DNA of 64,000 nt from Mactromeris polynyma (taxonomy: Eukaryota > Mollusca > Bivalvia > Venerida > Mactridae). Numbering within the stretch: position 1 is the first letter of the stretch; every line of letters starts with the position of its first letter. Position numbers and translations under genes: made by a program. A model generated the notes under the pieces. The model had not been told where the DNA came from and did not search any database. It was given only the letters and a program-made list of their open reading frames with translations. Below are positions 46,650 to 58,675 of this stretch, one piece after another. The stretch is from contig JASFXZ010000003.1 of NCBI GenBank assembly GCA_032209605.1, positions 7,814,807 to 7,878,806 on the forward strand, written 5' to 3'.

Positions 46650-47270
46650 AACGTCTGTGATTGCAATGGCTCATTATACGGTATAAATATGACAACAATG
46701 GGTCATTGTATAGCAAGATTTGTGACAGCAATTGTCAATTGTACAGTAACATTTGTGACAGCAATGGCCCATTCAACAGTAACATTTGTGACAGCAATGG
46801 CCCATTGAACAGTAACATTTGTGACAGCAATGGCCCATTGAACAGTAACATTTGTGACAGCAATGGCCCATTAAACAGTAACATTTGTGACAGCAATGGC
46901 CCATTGAACAGTAACATTTGTGACAGCAATGGCTCGCTTTACAGTAATATTTTTGACAGCAATAGCTCGCTTTACAGTAACATTTTTGACAGCATTAGCT
47001 AACTCTATAGTACCATTTGTGACAGAAATAGCTCACAGTACAGTAACATTTCTGACAGCAATAGCTAACTCTATAGTACCATTTGTGACAGAAATAGCTC
47101 ATAGTACAGTAACATTTTTGACAGCAATAGCTAACTCTATAGTACCATTTGTGACAGAAATAGCTCGCAGTACAGTAACATTTTGAAACAGCAATGACTC
47201 AGTGTATAATAACATATATGATGGTAACAGTCCAATGTAAGTAATATATTTGTAGCAATGACTTACTGTA
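46650..47270 (+). repeat. 33-bp tandem array grading into 66-bp units
   Basis: 46735-46925 is near-uniform 33-base 'cagtaacatttgtgacagca' plus 'atggcccattgaa'. From 46930 the unit changes to a 'agctcgctttacag' type, then to a 66-base pair of diverged 33-mers ('ctaactctatagtaccattt' and 'ctcacagtacagtaacattt' halves) repeated three times. Frames of 113, 88, 69 and 64 codons arise because 33 is divisible by three. Confidence 0.93.
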
Positions 47271-48384
47271 TAGTATCATTTGTGATTGCAAGTAGATACA
47301 AGTGCATTATATGAATCAAATCAACAAAATACGATGTTTATTTTACAACTTAATACTGAGTAAATGTATTTAAATAATGTTACATATTTATTCGAATGTA
47401 TTAATCATTTTTAATGTTTTAATATCATCATAAAATAACAATTGCGTTTTCAAATTGGTTATTTATCTGTTAGTATAATTGTACTATGATACATTGTTAA
47501 CATACCTTTCTTTTCACTCTTAGTAAAATCCAAGTTTCTATCACATTGCTGATTCAAAGAATTGCTTAACACGTAATGGTTCTATGTTTTGATATAAATA
47601 TTCACGGAAATGTGACTACAGACAAGCAGGCATGTTGGTAAAACAACTAAGTAATATAGACGCAACATAAAGCACAACAAGCGAATGATACAAGGATTTT
47701 CCTCAATAATCAATGTCTAGGATAAAATCGTATATTATTCTTCCTGTTGTCACACGTGAATTTTCTGTTGATGTTGAAGTTTCTGTGAGCATTTTGTGAG
47801 ATTAACACAGCGTTTGTTTCTCTGTCAAAATTGAATTTGAAGATGCACGTATTCTTTGAGATTATGATTGAGTCCAGGACGCCTCAACATATCTCACAGT
47901 AATAAAGCCATCTCTCTCTGCTCTTCATAACACGTTCCCACTGCTTATTTAACGGAGTGTGTTTGCTTGCACAGTTTAATAACAACAAGTTGCGATCGAA
48001 ACTGATATTTGAACATGGCACTTATTCAAGAAAGTAATCTAGCTAAATTTGAGTGTAAAACAATTGTTCTCGAATCTCGATCGATCTGGTTATATAGACA
48101 ATGTCAACAGTAAAAGCAATTATTGCTGAACATATATAGGTACAAACATCGAGATTTAATACCATAAAATCATTTAAGAGAGTATTAATGCGGGTAGTTA
48201 ACCATTTTCCGAATACGAGGGGTCTACTGTGGTGTTTTTTAAAAAGAGAAAAACCGTGGAAGTACTTTTTTATGCACACTTTCAACGCATGCGTAGTACA
48301 TTTAATATGTAAAGATGAGATTTGAATATTATCGTTTTACTGAAAAATCATATTATTATCTTAGTTATGTGCCTTCATTTTAGG
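47271..48384. other. no recognised gene
   Basis: AT-rich; nothing identifiable. Confidence 0.45.
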
Positions 48385-48600
48385 TTTATAGAAGGGAGGT
48401 ATAATGGTCAAGGGGTAGAACGTCCGACTTCTGATCCAAAGGTTGTGAGTTCGAATCCCGCCATGGGGTAGGTGAAACGGTGAAGCAAGGACTAGTTCAT
48501 AATCATAGAAGCAGTCGTCGAGAGTGATTGATGTAAGTTGTAGTAAATTGCTTCACAATCGGATACGTTTCAACTAAACGAAACTAAGCATGTAAACCAT
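48385..48600 (+). mobile_element. tRNA-derived SINE, plus strand
   Basis: A-box-like TGGTCAAGGGG near 48405 and B-box AGTTCGAATCCC near 48450, followed by a body with 'aggtgaaacggtgaagcaag' and 'gtagtaaattgcttcacaat'. The promoter spacing fits RNA polymerase III. No poly-tail is identified. Confidence 0.7.
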
Positions 48601-49640
48601 CTATGACCGGGAGAGGGCAAGATACAATGCCATGTATTTACATTGACATGGGGTATTAATATTGATGAACAACATGTTTATACATTCTAAAACAGGATCT
48701 TATCATGTACGAGTATATTTAGTCCGTTTGTTTTACAGTGAGGTGGAAAGCCAATGAAAACATGTTTCACAAAATATTGACCAGTAGACAATGCGTACAC
48801 AGAAACAGTATTCTCAACTAGTACATGTATACTCATTAGGTAAATAAGTAGCTCTTATTTTTCTGATACACATTCCTTTGTGTTTCGTTAGCAACTCACG
48901 AGATAGCATCTCAGTTATGCTTCTTGTTAGATAATTAATCTTGTTGTCAAGCACGGCAGAATTCCATTTATAAGACAAACCCTTAGGGAGCCATTGCTTA
49001 TGCGAGTTATTTAGATAGAACGAAAACAAAACGGACACCTGCGCGTAATAACATTTTGGGGAAACACGGAGAAGAAGCGATAGCAATTAGTGCTTGTAAA
49101 TTACTTTCGTCTCCATGATGAACATGTTATTATGATCAGTTTTTGTGCGAAGATCTACATGAGTTAATAAATTCTGACAAGCTTCTAAGTTGCAATTTAC
49201 CGCTGGAGAAAATTGAATTCTGTGAATATCATAGACACACATAACAGTACCAACGTACACTGTATTAAAGATGATAGACAGGCATCTCAACAAAATCTCC
49301 ATAATTATGAATGTACTTTGTTTACATGGGCACGAACTATTCAGTTTGTTTACATCGAAAGTTGTCTTATTTGTTTACACATGTTGATGAATCTTACAAA
49401 GCCGAACTACTATATCCAGGTATTTCCTTCATAAATGGTAATTAAAATGAAGGTTTATGATCATTGAAGTAGAAAATTAGCTTAACTTTGACAAAAAATA
49501 AGGTTTTCACTTTAAAATAGGAAGTAGATAAGAATAGGGGAGAATAGTACGCACATGCAGGTTTACGGAATACCGGTTGTGACGTTTTTATTCAGCATGT
49601 ATATTCCAAAATAACATGAAATAATAAATCGATGAATTAT
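48601..49640. other. no recognised gene
   Basis: AT-rich, with frames up to 90 codons and no motifs. Confidence 0.45.
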
Positions 49641-49644
49641 TTAC

Positions 49645-49905
49645 TTTATTAGACCATTGTTCAGGATTTTATACCCTTTTTGATGAAATTGTAAGTTGTG
49701 TATGATACAGAAGATGCCCCAATTCCAGAAACAACCCCTAGTTCTTTTACGTGCCCGATGTAAAGCATCGTTCACGGGACCTCGGTTTTTCAAAGTCTCG
49801 TCCGAAATACTGTTAGTACTGTCAGTGGTGGAGCGGGGATCGAGTCTGCGACCCCTGGATTGCAAGTCCAGCGCGTTACCACTGGACCAGGGATCCGCTA
49901 CTATA
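49645..49905 (-). mobile_element. tRNA-Ala-like SINE, minus strand
   Basis: The minus strand from about 49905 shows GGATCCCTGGTCCAGTGGTA, a 5-bp anticodon stem CTGGA/TCCAG around CTTGCAA (anticodon TGC) and a worn B box GACTCGATCCCC. A conserved body follows with 'ccgtgaacgatgctttacat' and 'gggcacgtaaaagaactagg', ending near 'gggtataaaatcctgaacaa'. Well preserved, but the body shows it is a SINE and not a tRNA gene. Confidence 0.82.
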
Positions 49906-50875
49906 TTGAGGTAATATGGCACAAGTGCTATCTAAATATCAAAAATGACGTCACAGATTTGTCATTGCACCAATTCATCATTTTGTATATTTCGTCATAA
50001 ATTATATCAAATATCATAATGAAACATTTTGTTATAAATTTATTACAAAACGAAGAAGTTTTTCACTTTTCCTAAAAGAAAACCAAGAAGTAGAGATACA
50101 ACTTTGTTTCAGAAAAGGGATGCAATAATGTGACGCCTTCAATAGCCTTTTAGTGATAGCAGCTGTTGTTAGGTTCAAACAAAGGTTATGTTATACCGAA
50201 ACGATGTGTATTTACGAATTATGAAATACATATTAAATTCATGTTTACTGAAATAAAAATCGTTTTCGAAAACAAGCCGTTTGCTCGACTCGGCAGAAAA
50301 AAACTAAGAAACATACCGAAGTATGATGTTAACTAATAACATGAATTACCTACCGGCGTTTTTCTCTACTTTGTGCAACAAATTATCAAAGCGAACTAAT
50401 AAGCAAGACATTTTTCGTAAAACTGTATTTAAAAGAACGCACTTAAGTATGATATTAAGCAAATTACGGTACTAAGGTACATTTGTATATTAACAGAAGT
50501 ATGTACTTTCGTGAAATCGGGGTTAGTCATGCAATGTCTTACAGAAGACATGAGTTTCCAGAATTTTCATCGCCGCTGTTATGTAAAGCACCGCTTTCAT
50601 ACACAAATTTGCATACGTAAGTAAATTTGCTTATATGCAAAGTTAATAATGTATACAAATAGTTGCACGTTGCTATGCGTTCATATGAGTTTTGTGAATG
50701 TTGATCATACCACAATTTCAGTGGAGATGGATGGTCTGCTCAAGTTCAAAAGACGTAGCATTGTGCCATAATGTTTGGGATTCAGCTTTGCGTTAGGATT
50801 TGGACTTCAGTAGAGAAAGATCAATGGATTGGTACGACCAAGTTGTTTGCTGGACACTTAATGAGACGAATGGTT
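49906..50875. other. no recognised gene
   Basis: AT-rich. 'tttgcatacgtaag' near 50610 resembles 'tttgcatacgtgag' near 52588 on the other side of the 48-bp array. Confidence 0.4.
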
Positions 50876-52362
50876 AGAAAACTTCAGAATGAGGAGGCTG
50901 ACTTTTGATGAGCTATGTAGGTTAAAACACTTCAGAATGAGGAGGCTGACTTTTGATGAGTTATGTAGGTTAGAAAACTTCAGAATGAGGAGGCTGACTT
51001 TTGATGAGTTATGTAGGTTAGAAAACTTCAGAATGAGGAGGCTGACTTTTGATGAGTTATGTAGGTTAGAAAACATCTGAATGAGGAGGCTGACTTTTGA
51101 TGAGTTATGTAGGTTAGAAAACATCTGAATGAGGAGGCTGACTTTTGATGAGTTATGTAGGTTAGAAAACTACAGAATGAGGAGGCTGACTTTTGATGAG
51201 TTATGTAGGTTAGAAAACATCTGAATGAGGAGGCTGACTTTTGATGAGCTATGTAGGTTAGAAAACATCAGAATGAGGAGGCTGACTTTTGATGAGTTAT
51301 GTAGGTTAGAAAACATCAGAATGAGGAGGCTGACTTTTGATGAGCTATGTAGGTTAGGACACTTCAGAATGAGGAGGCTGACTTTTGAAGAGCTATGTAG
51401 GTTAGAAAACTTCAGAATGAGGTGGCTGACTTTTGATGAGCTATGTAGGTTAGAAAACATCAGAATGAGGAGGCTGACTTTTGATGAGCTATGTAGGATA
51501 GAACACTTCAGAATGAGGAGGCTGACTTTTGAAGAGTTATGTAGGTTAGAAAACATCAGAATGAGGAGGCTGACTTTTGATGAGCTATGTAGGTAAGGAA
51601 ACTTCAGAATGAGGTGGCTGACTTTTGATGAGCTGTGTAGGTTAGAAAACTTCAGAATGAGGTGGCTGACTTTTGATGAGCTGTGTAGGTTAGAAAACTT
51701 CAGAATGAGGTGGCTGACTTTTCATGAGCTATGTAGGTTAGAAAACATCAGAATGAGGTGGCTGACTTTTGATGAGCTGTGTAGGTTAGACAACTTCAGA
51801 AGGAGGAGGCAGACTTTTGATGAGTTATGTAGGTTAGAAAACATCAGAATGAGGAGGCTGACTTTTGATGAGCTATGTAGGTTAGGACACTTCAGAATGA
51901 GGAGGCTGACTTTTGAAGAGCTATGTAGGTTAGAAAACTTCAGAATGAGGTGGCTGACTTTTGATGAGCTATGTAGGTTAGAAAACATCAGAATGAGGAG
52001 GCTGACTTTTGATGAGCTATGTAGGATAGAACACTTCAGAATGAGGAGGCTGACTTTTGAAGAGTTATGTAGGTTAGAAAACATCAGAATGAGGAGGCTG
52101 ACTTTTGATGAGCTATGTAGGTAAGGAAACTTCAGAATGAGGTGGCTGACTTTTGATGAGCTGTGTAGGTTAGAAAACTTCAGAATGAGGTGGCTGACTT
52201 TTGATGAGCTGTGTAGGTTAGAAAACTTCAGAATGAGGTGGCTGACTTTTCATGAGCTATGTAGGTTAGAAAACATCAGAATGAGGTGGCTGACTTTTGA
52301 TGAGCTGTGTAGGTTAGACAACTTCAGAAGGAGGAGGCAGACTTTTGATGAGCTATCTAGGA
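50876..52362 (+). repeat. 48-bp tandem array, 31 units, with 528-bp higher-order repeat
   Basis: Unit begins 'aacttcagaatgaggaggct'. Variants (ttc/atc, gga/ggt, gat/gaa/cat) mark individual units, and an 11-unit block is repeated at exactly 528 bases (about 51300-51827 and 51828-52355). Forward it reads as 16-residue MRRLTFDELCRLENFR; the minus strand is open too. Some units carry in-frame stops (ctgaatg, gtaaggaa), so no frame spans the array. Treated as satellite DNA, not a gene. Confidence 0.95.
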
Positions 52363-54004
52363 CTGGCGAACATGACCTTTCTCCCGCATGTTAAGGTTGT
52401 GTAAGGAGAAGCCAATGATGCACCAATACAAGTTGCATTTTTTACTGTGAGTACACATAACAGAAATACTAATGTGCAAATATTGCATATATGCGAACGA
52501 AAATTTACATTGAGTCCTCACGAGGTGCAAATGTGAGAAATGCATATAGAGTAAATTTCACTCATGTGCGTAGAAACGTTCACGTGGTCTAGATTTGCAT
52601 ACGTGAGCAAAATGGTCAATAGAGCTCAATAATCTGTCACTGGTTGCAAGTGCGGATGGAAATCTCCGGCTCGATGTTTGATGGTAGCGTGGATTTTAGA
52701 GGAAATTACGTCACTGATTTTCTAGGAAATGACACACAATGAAACCCGGATGACATAAGATACGGCTGGATTTTAGGTCGGTTTTTATGCACGGATTCTT
52801 TTTAATTATGTGATGATGCGAAGAAATATAGCAGAACTGAATAGAAAAAATAGTCCGAGGTGTGGTGGAGAGCCGATTGCGCAGGAATATTTCCAATGCT
52901 CTATAGTTATAAGTCCTCGCATTGATGAACTACATTTGTTAAAAAAATGCAGATTTATTCTACGAAGCACTCAAAAAAAATAGTTGACAAACTTAAGCAA
53001 AAGTGGGCAAATAAGTGGTATTTATATTCCTAAATTGATGAAAATGTTCATAAATTCATGTTATGATGTATTTCAGACAAACTGTCTCCAGACAAGTATA
53101 ACTTCTGCATCCTCAGGCACTGCAATGTTTGATTACAACAATTATACCTCTATGTAATGACAAGAAAATGATATATTTCATGTTATCTTAAAATACGTTA
53201 TATATCATCAATTTGTCTGTGTATTTAACATTACATAGATTACAGTTGTGCAGAATCAAACATGCATAAGTGTATGTTGTTTACAAAATTATCTTTCGCA
53301 ATTTAGATGGTCAAGCTGCATAATATATAGCTTCATCAGCGTTCAGATTTAGAGAAATTATTTCCGTTACAAATCTTGGGAAGATGCATTAAAGTCAAGT
53401 ATATACTATGATATGTTAACCAGATATTCGTCTTTCTGTATGACCAAATAATTGCTGGTTACACAACAATGACAGACAAATCAATCTTCAGCTCTTTTGA
53501 GTTCATTTTTTTCGCAGTAGGATGGAAGCATTTTATTGCAACATACTGGTCAAAAGTTTAACCCCCAGTACTATTCCAGATTGTTGCTAAAATGTTACTG
53601 GATATATATTCTGTTGTTTTAGTCGCTGTAAGTTACATCATTCAAGATTCAAACGAATTGGACTATCAAAATAAGTCGATATAAATCTGTTAAAATAACG
53701 TCCATTGTTTTAGATCAGGCAAGACAAATCGCGATCTATGTTAAGCGTCCTCAGACGGGTTCGTTCTCGACAGTTTTGTCAACAAAAGGCAAATCTGAAA
53801 ATGTCAAAAATCCCCCGGAATGGCGTTGAAACATTACCACGTTGGTTCATTTAGCCAACAAAGATCATGCTCAAAAGCTGAAGTCAATGTTGCTAGTAAA
53901 CATAAAGACATTGGCCCATTTAGCTGATAATAGTATGTCAGGTAACCAAAGACCATGCATGTTCAAAAGCTGAAAGCATCATTAAATCTAGTCATTTTCT
54001 TGGT
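52363..54004. other. no recognised gene
   Basis: AT-rich. 'tactggtcaaaagtttaac' near 53546 belongs to a small phrase shared with 26580 and 56838. Nothing else. Confidence 0.4.
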
Positions 54005-55430
54005 ACTTTGTGTTGTTACTGCTAACTAGTAGTTTGTATTATGTCTTTATGAAAAATGTCTTTATTTGTGGATAGATAAATTTTGTTTTGTATCAACACT
54101 TTGTTTTTTTATTCCTGATTGGTAGGTAGGTTTTGAAAAGTGAGCTTGACGCTAAATATACATGTATATAGACTTCGGTATGTCAAAAAATGCTTACTAC
54201 CTAGTCTGGAAGTAAACTGTCCAAAAATGCTTACTACCAGGTCTGGAAGTAGACTGTCCAAAAATGCTTACTACCAGGTCTGGAAGTAGACTGTCCAAAA
54301 ATGCTTACTACCAGGTCTGGAAGTAGACTGTCCAAAAATGCTTACTACCTGGTCTGGAAGTAAACTGTCTAAAAATGCTTACTACCAGGTCTGGAAGTAA
54401 ACTGTCCAAAAATGCTTACTACCTGGTCTGGAAGTAAACTGTCCAAAAATGCTTACTACCAGGTCTGGAAGTAAATTGTCCAAAAATGCTTACTACCTGG
54501 TCTGGAAGTAAACTGTCTAAAAATGCTTACTACCAGGTCTGGAAGTAAACTGTCCAAAAATGCTTACTACCTGGTCTGGAAGTAAATTGTCCAAAAATGC
54601 TTACTACCAGGTCTGGAAGTAAATTGTCCAAAAATGCTTACTACCAGGTCTGGAAGTAAATTGTCCAAAAATGCTTACTACCAGGTCTGGAAGTAAATTG
54701 TCCAAAAATGCTTACTACCAGGTCTGGAAGTAAATTGTCCAAAAATGCTTACTACCAGGTCTGGAAGTAAATTGTCCAAAAATGCTTACTACCAGGTCTG
54801 GAAGTAAATTGTCCAAAAATGCTTACTACCTAGTCTGGAAGTAAATTGCCCAAAAATGCTTACTACCAGGTCTGGAAGTAAATTGTCCAAAAATGCTTAC
54901 TACCTGGTCTGGAAGTAAATTGTCCAAAAATGCTTACTACCTGGTCTGGAAGTAGAACTATTGATGGAAATTAAGGTGGTGTGTTGCCTTTTGTTAGTTT
55001 TATATTTGTGGACATTTAATGTACGTATTCTATAAAGTCGCAAAACAACTGTGTTAGTAAAGAAAACGTTGATTTAATGAAAGAAATGTTGAATTAGTTG
55101 ATATAAAGAATGATAGAGATCTGTTACGTTAGAGAGTTGAACAGCGAGGATTGACTTACATATACACAGTTTCGTCCTGATTGTTGGAAAATAACATTTT
55201 TCTATTAACTTCTTTCTGGTAACAGTAGCATACTACATGGAATTACAAATCATGATAGGCTCCCTGTCTGGTTTCGTCTTGTTTATGAATCGTACGTAAT
55301 AGAAAACATAGAAAACACAGTTTAGAATTCCACGAACCTATCTAGATTTAAAAAAAACCCATAAAGGGTCGTGATAAGATCATATTTGTAGTACCCATGT
55401 GGTGAATTTTAAGTTATATAAATTGAATTA
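54005..55430 (+). repeat. long dispersed repeat R6, copy 2
   Basis: Same order of blocks as 39830-41790. It lacks the P6 palindrome and SINE insertions but carries the 37-bp array. The block around 55225-55400 contains 'ggctccctgtctggtttcgt' and 'cacgaacctatctagattta'. Non-coding as far as can be seen. Confidence 0.78.
54182..54954 (+). repeat. 37-bp tandem array, about 21 units
   Basis: Unit 'gtccaaaaatgcttactacc' plus 'aggtctggaagtaaatt'. Early units end aaact or agact and later ones aaatt, with tacctgg and taccagg variants interspersed. The corresponding place in R6 copy 1 (near 40015) has one worn unit 'aaaatggtctagaagtaaaa'. Confidence 0.95.
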
Positions 55431-56257
55431 ATGATAGCTTGATTATATAAAAGACATACACCAACGGCTCACGTGTTGTATTGACGTCAGGGGCGTGTTC
55501 TTTGAAAATTCGAGTCTTCTTTGGCTTTTTACTTATACATTTGATCCTTTTGACCTTGCTTAACGTTTTCACGAGCGTTTGCAAAAAATATGGGTTGCAA
55601 TCGTTTTTTTCTTATTCTGAACGCGTGTATAGCATTAATAATATTATTGTTTACTAATCGGTTGTTAGAAACTGTTTTATGCAGTGGTTTACCGCCGATT
55701 TTGCAATCCCTAATAACATGTTCATTACCTGCTGGTAATATTTTTGTAAAAAGACATTTACTGCTTATGACGGGGCACCTGTGTGAGCTGATGGAGCATT
55801 TCTTTAGCATCTAACAATTTAGGTTATTTAGTGTATGATTGTCCGAAACAGAGGCACAGAAAGACGTATCTATAGGCCTACAGCAGTTAGACTGACTGTT
55901 ATATTTACAATTCAACACCATCTGTTATGCTGAGACACATGTGTCTTAGCATAAAATGAAGAGACTAATTTTCTTATGTTGTATGTCTTTTCTTATGCGC
56001 ATTGTATTTTTATTTCCAAACGGAAAAAGATGATTTTGCCCTTCGTTTTATTAACATTAATAATGTAAATGTGCATTTCTTACACAGTAATATTGCATGT
56101 TCAATATTTGCAAAATTATGTTTGTGTTATAACGTCACCTTTGTTTGATTTTTTCTTCATATTCCCTTCAAATATTTCACAAAAAATATTTGACTAAACA
56201 TTTTTTCCGGCGACATTTGATGCCTTGCATCAATTTTCTCTTGTATAAATCAGATAT
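55431..56257. other. no recognised gene; one perfect-type palindrome
   Basis: 55925-55954 is a 30-base palindrome (ttatgctgagacaca and its complement, one mismatch). Frames of 93 codons (minus) and 74 codons (plus) overlap at 55529-55814. The minus one is basic and polar, the plus one hydrophobic, and neither is recognised. Confidence 0.4.
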
Positions 56258-56292
56258 GCAAATAGTAAAACCATGTCAATACGGCTGCGCCG
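56258..56292 (+). repeat. dispersed repeat R7, scrap
   Basis: 'gatatgcaaatagtaaaacc' then 'atacggctgcgccgaaaa', matching 36550 and 36937. Confidence 0.55.
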
Positions 56293-56929
56293 AAAATATC
56301 ATAACTTTAACATCAACTTTCTAATAATCGATGCTTACATGTCTTCGGGTACGAGAACATGCCGTATAGGTACGGCTTTCTCGAGTGGCGCCATTTATGA
56401 TCCACTAGTTTGTTTTCGATCAAATCAATACAGCATATCAACAGGAGAGTGATATGATTCTTAGTATTCCTCTCCAATCTATATTAAATCCAGTAAATCT
56501 GTAATTATACAATTACTTTATAGTCCGATTGCGTGTCTTTATTGAGAACCCCGCTAGAAACGCCGACAGAAAGGTTGCTTCCGTGATCATATGTTTTGGT
56601 TTAAGAAACCGAATGTCTACCAAGCTAAATAACCGAAACAATAATATTATGGCGATTTCACATTACTCGATGTACTTAAAACATTCATTCTTTTTGAAAA
56701 AATATAATTTAAGTCAAAAATATCGAATATTACTTGAACTTTCGAAATGTCTACCTTTTCGATGCAACACTCAAATAGCACATGCCTTTGGTCAATCGTA
56801 GACTCTCTATACTTTGATTGTGTGACTTCTGATATCTACTGGTCAAAAGTGCTAACCCGCCAGGGTTTACTGTGAAAGTCATCACGTTATAATGACGAAG
56901 TGATCGGTAACAGTGAATAAAATTTTGAA
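56293..56929. other. no recognised gene
   Basis: A 90-codon frame at 56529-56801 is basic with no known motif. 'actggtcaaaagtgctaacc' lies near 56838. Confidence 0.35.
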
Positions 56930-57255
56930 AGTGTTCAGGTTATTTTCTGCCCAAATTCGGCCTATTGTTACCAGCTGTCTTGACTTATCCTGTGATTTTG
57001 TCCATCCAGTAATCCCCCCTTCACTGTTCGACCTATTTGATTCTCCTAGTTATTCTTTATGGTTCCTTGCGCCTCTATTCACTAACGTATGTACCCTTTA
57101 ACCTCATTGAGTGCCTTATGTTTTATGGATTGTTGTTTTCCCGGAGGTCTGTGGGGGAAGCCACTGTCTTATGTATGTACCGTTCCCTGTACCGTTCCCT
57201 GTACCGTTCCCTGTACCGTTCCCTTATTCTCTCTCTTCTTTACATTGTATAGTTC
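56930..57255 (+). repeat. dispersed repeat R2, copy 2
   Basis: Aligned with 18165-18480 over its whole length. After 'ggaggtctgtgggggaagcc' it contains a 12-base tandem where copy 1 has 'gtatgtggcgttccccgtag'. Confidence 0.75.
57176..57223 (+). repeat. 12-bp tandem x4
   Basis: Four perfect copies of tgtaccgttccc inside R2 copy 2. Confidence 0.97.
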
Positions 57256-57433
57256 ACTCTGAAACGCACTATCGTACATATACGGTCCCTAGTTCACTTC
57301 AGTCAACACTAACACATGTATCCAATAGCTTTTTAGAAACTAAGGGAGCAAGTAGAGACGCAATAAAACTTTTGACGAATAGGTAAAGGATCTACAAATA
57401 TTGGGAAGTCTGTTAATTGACGAAAAAGACATA

Positions 57434-57682
57434 CTTTCAAACCTCACTTAAAGACCACCTCAATTATAAGACCACCTCAATAATAAGACCACCTCAATAA
57501 TAAGACCACCTCAATAATAAGACCATCTCAATAATAAGAGCACCTCAAAATTAAGAACACAATTGTCATGTCCGTTTGAACTGTTTTGCTTTTTATTCAA
57601 CCTCAATATTAAGACATTCTCAATATTTAGACCACTTTTCAAGGGTCCCAAAAGTGGTCTTATTATCGAAGTTTTACTGTAT
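57434..57682 (+). mobile_element. MITE family 1 with 17-bp internal expansion
   Basis: 'aacctcacttaaagaccacc' then about five 'tcaataataagaccacc' units, the usual centre 'gttttgctttttattcaacc', and an intact right end 'ttatcgaagttttactgta'. Confidence 0.85.
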
Positions 57683-58540
57683 TTTTAGTACAAGCCCATG
57701 AGCACATTTCAGGGCTGAAATACCGTTGAAAATTAACATAAAACAAAATGACTTAAAGGCAGCAATAGATGCAGACAATACTTTGATAGCGTCTAGTACA
57801 TTGCATTCGCACCGGCTCGAAGGTTAACTGAAACCGGTTGGAGGAACGTAAAACACGTTTAACCATTGTACTTGCCATAAAAATGTGTAGATCACGTGCG
57901 CTGACATTTCACGAAACTTTTAATGGTAAAATGGTGATTCTACGGTGAAGTCATGTCGCATTTTGTTGCTTGAAATGTGTTTCTCTGTTCAATACGCGAC
58001 TTTATTAGGACCAGCGCAATATTATTTTTAGGGTACAGGTTAAATGTGTATGTATTATAGATCAAGGATGCTCAAAATACACGCACATTGCTCGGCTCAA
58101 TCTTTTTTCCTAGGTTTATTCTGTCTACGTTAGTAACGTTTTGTACAAAACCTATTCAGTTTGTACTAGTACCATACGTTTGCTTCAATTTCACAATTCA
58201 TTCCAACATTTCCGAAATTGCAGTTTAAACCACCCGAGAGTAGAAAAGGGAGACAACTCGTAATACGTAATAAGTGATTGAATTATTGATTGTCTCCCTT
58301 CCCTATAACGGCGAATGATCATGCATTACGCATTTCGTACAGCAATTTTAATCTCAAAATGATATGAGAAATATAAAATAGTAATGTATACAATATAAAA
58401 TACATATTTATCTGATTAAATTTCAAGGTCTAGTCTGTACCTTCATCGCAAGCGTGACACCATAATTAAAAAATAACGAACAAAATTGTAAACTTTTCCG
58501 TTTAAATTCAACTACATATTACACTCTTATATTTACATAG
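57683..58540. other. 3' flank of the protease homologue gene; short inverted repeat
   Basis: 'aaaagggagacaactc' (58245-58260) is inverted at 'gattgtctcccttccc' (58288-58303), a short hairpin of the AAGGGAGA type common in mollusc DNA. The end of the transcript of the gene to the right should fall here, but I cannot fix a poly(A) site. Confidence 0.4.
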
Positions 58541-58675
58541 TTAATACATATAAGAATATCCAGCAGTCTTCATTGTTTGTTTGATCCAGTCAGAATATTG
58601 CGATATGTCTTCAAATATTCCTGGTTCATCAGCCGTCGTACAGCTACCACCAGATGAAGCAACACCTAAAATACA
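58541..58675 (-). CDS. protease homologue terminal exon
   Basis: Acceptor ttttag. Encodes VASSGGSCTTADEPGIFEDI, SQYSDWIKQTMKTAGYSYMY and TAA. The final helix and PGIFEDIS correspond to PGVYTRVS in trypsins. Confidence 0.88.
   Translation of the reverse strand, partial: CILGVASSGGSCTTADEPGIFEDISQYSDWIKQTMKTAGYSYMY

Noticed and set aside
49845..49905. tRNA-Ala(TGC) gene
   Set aside because: The head is tRNA-like, but a conserved SINE body follows directly and the B box is worn, so it is called a SINE.
51225..52394. 123- and 171-codon frames as a repeat-protein gene
   Set aside because: Array units contain nonsense codons at the same place in both 528-bp blocks, the minus strand is equally open, and no flanking exons or signals are seen. 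Kept only as a finding to check.
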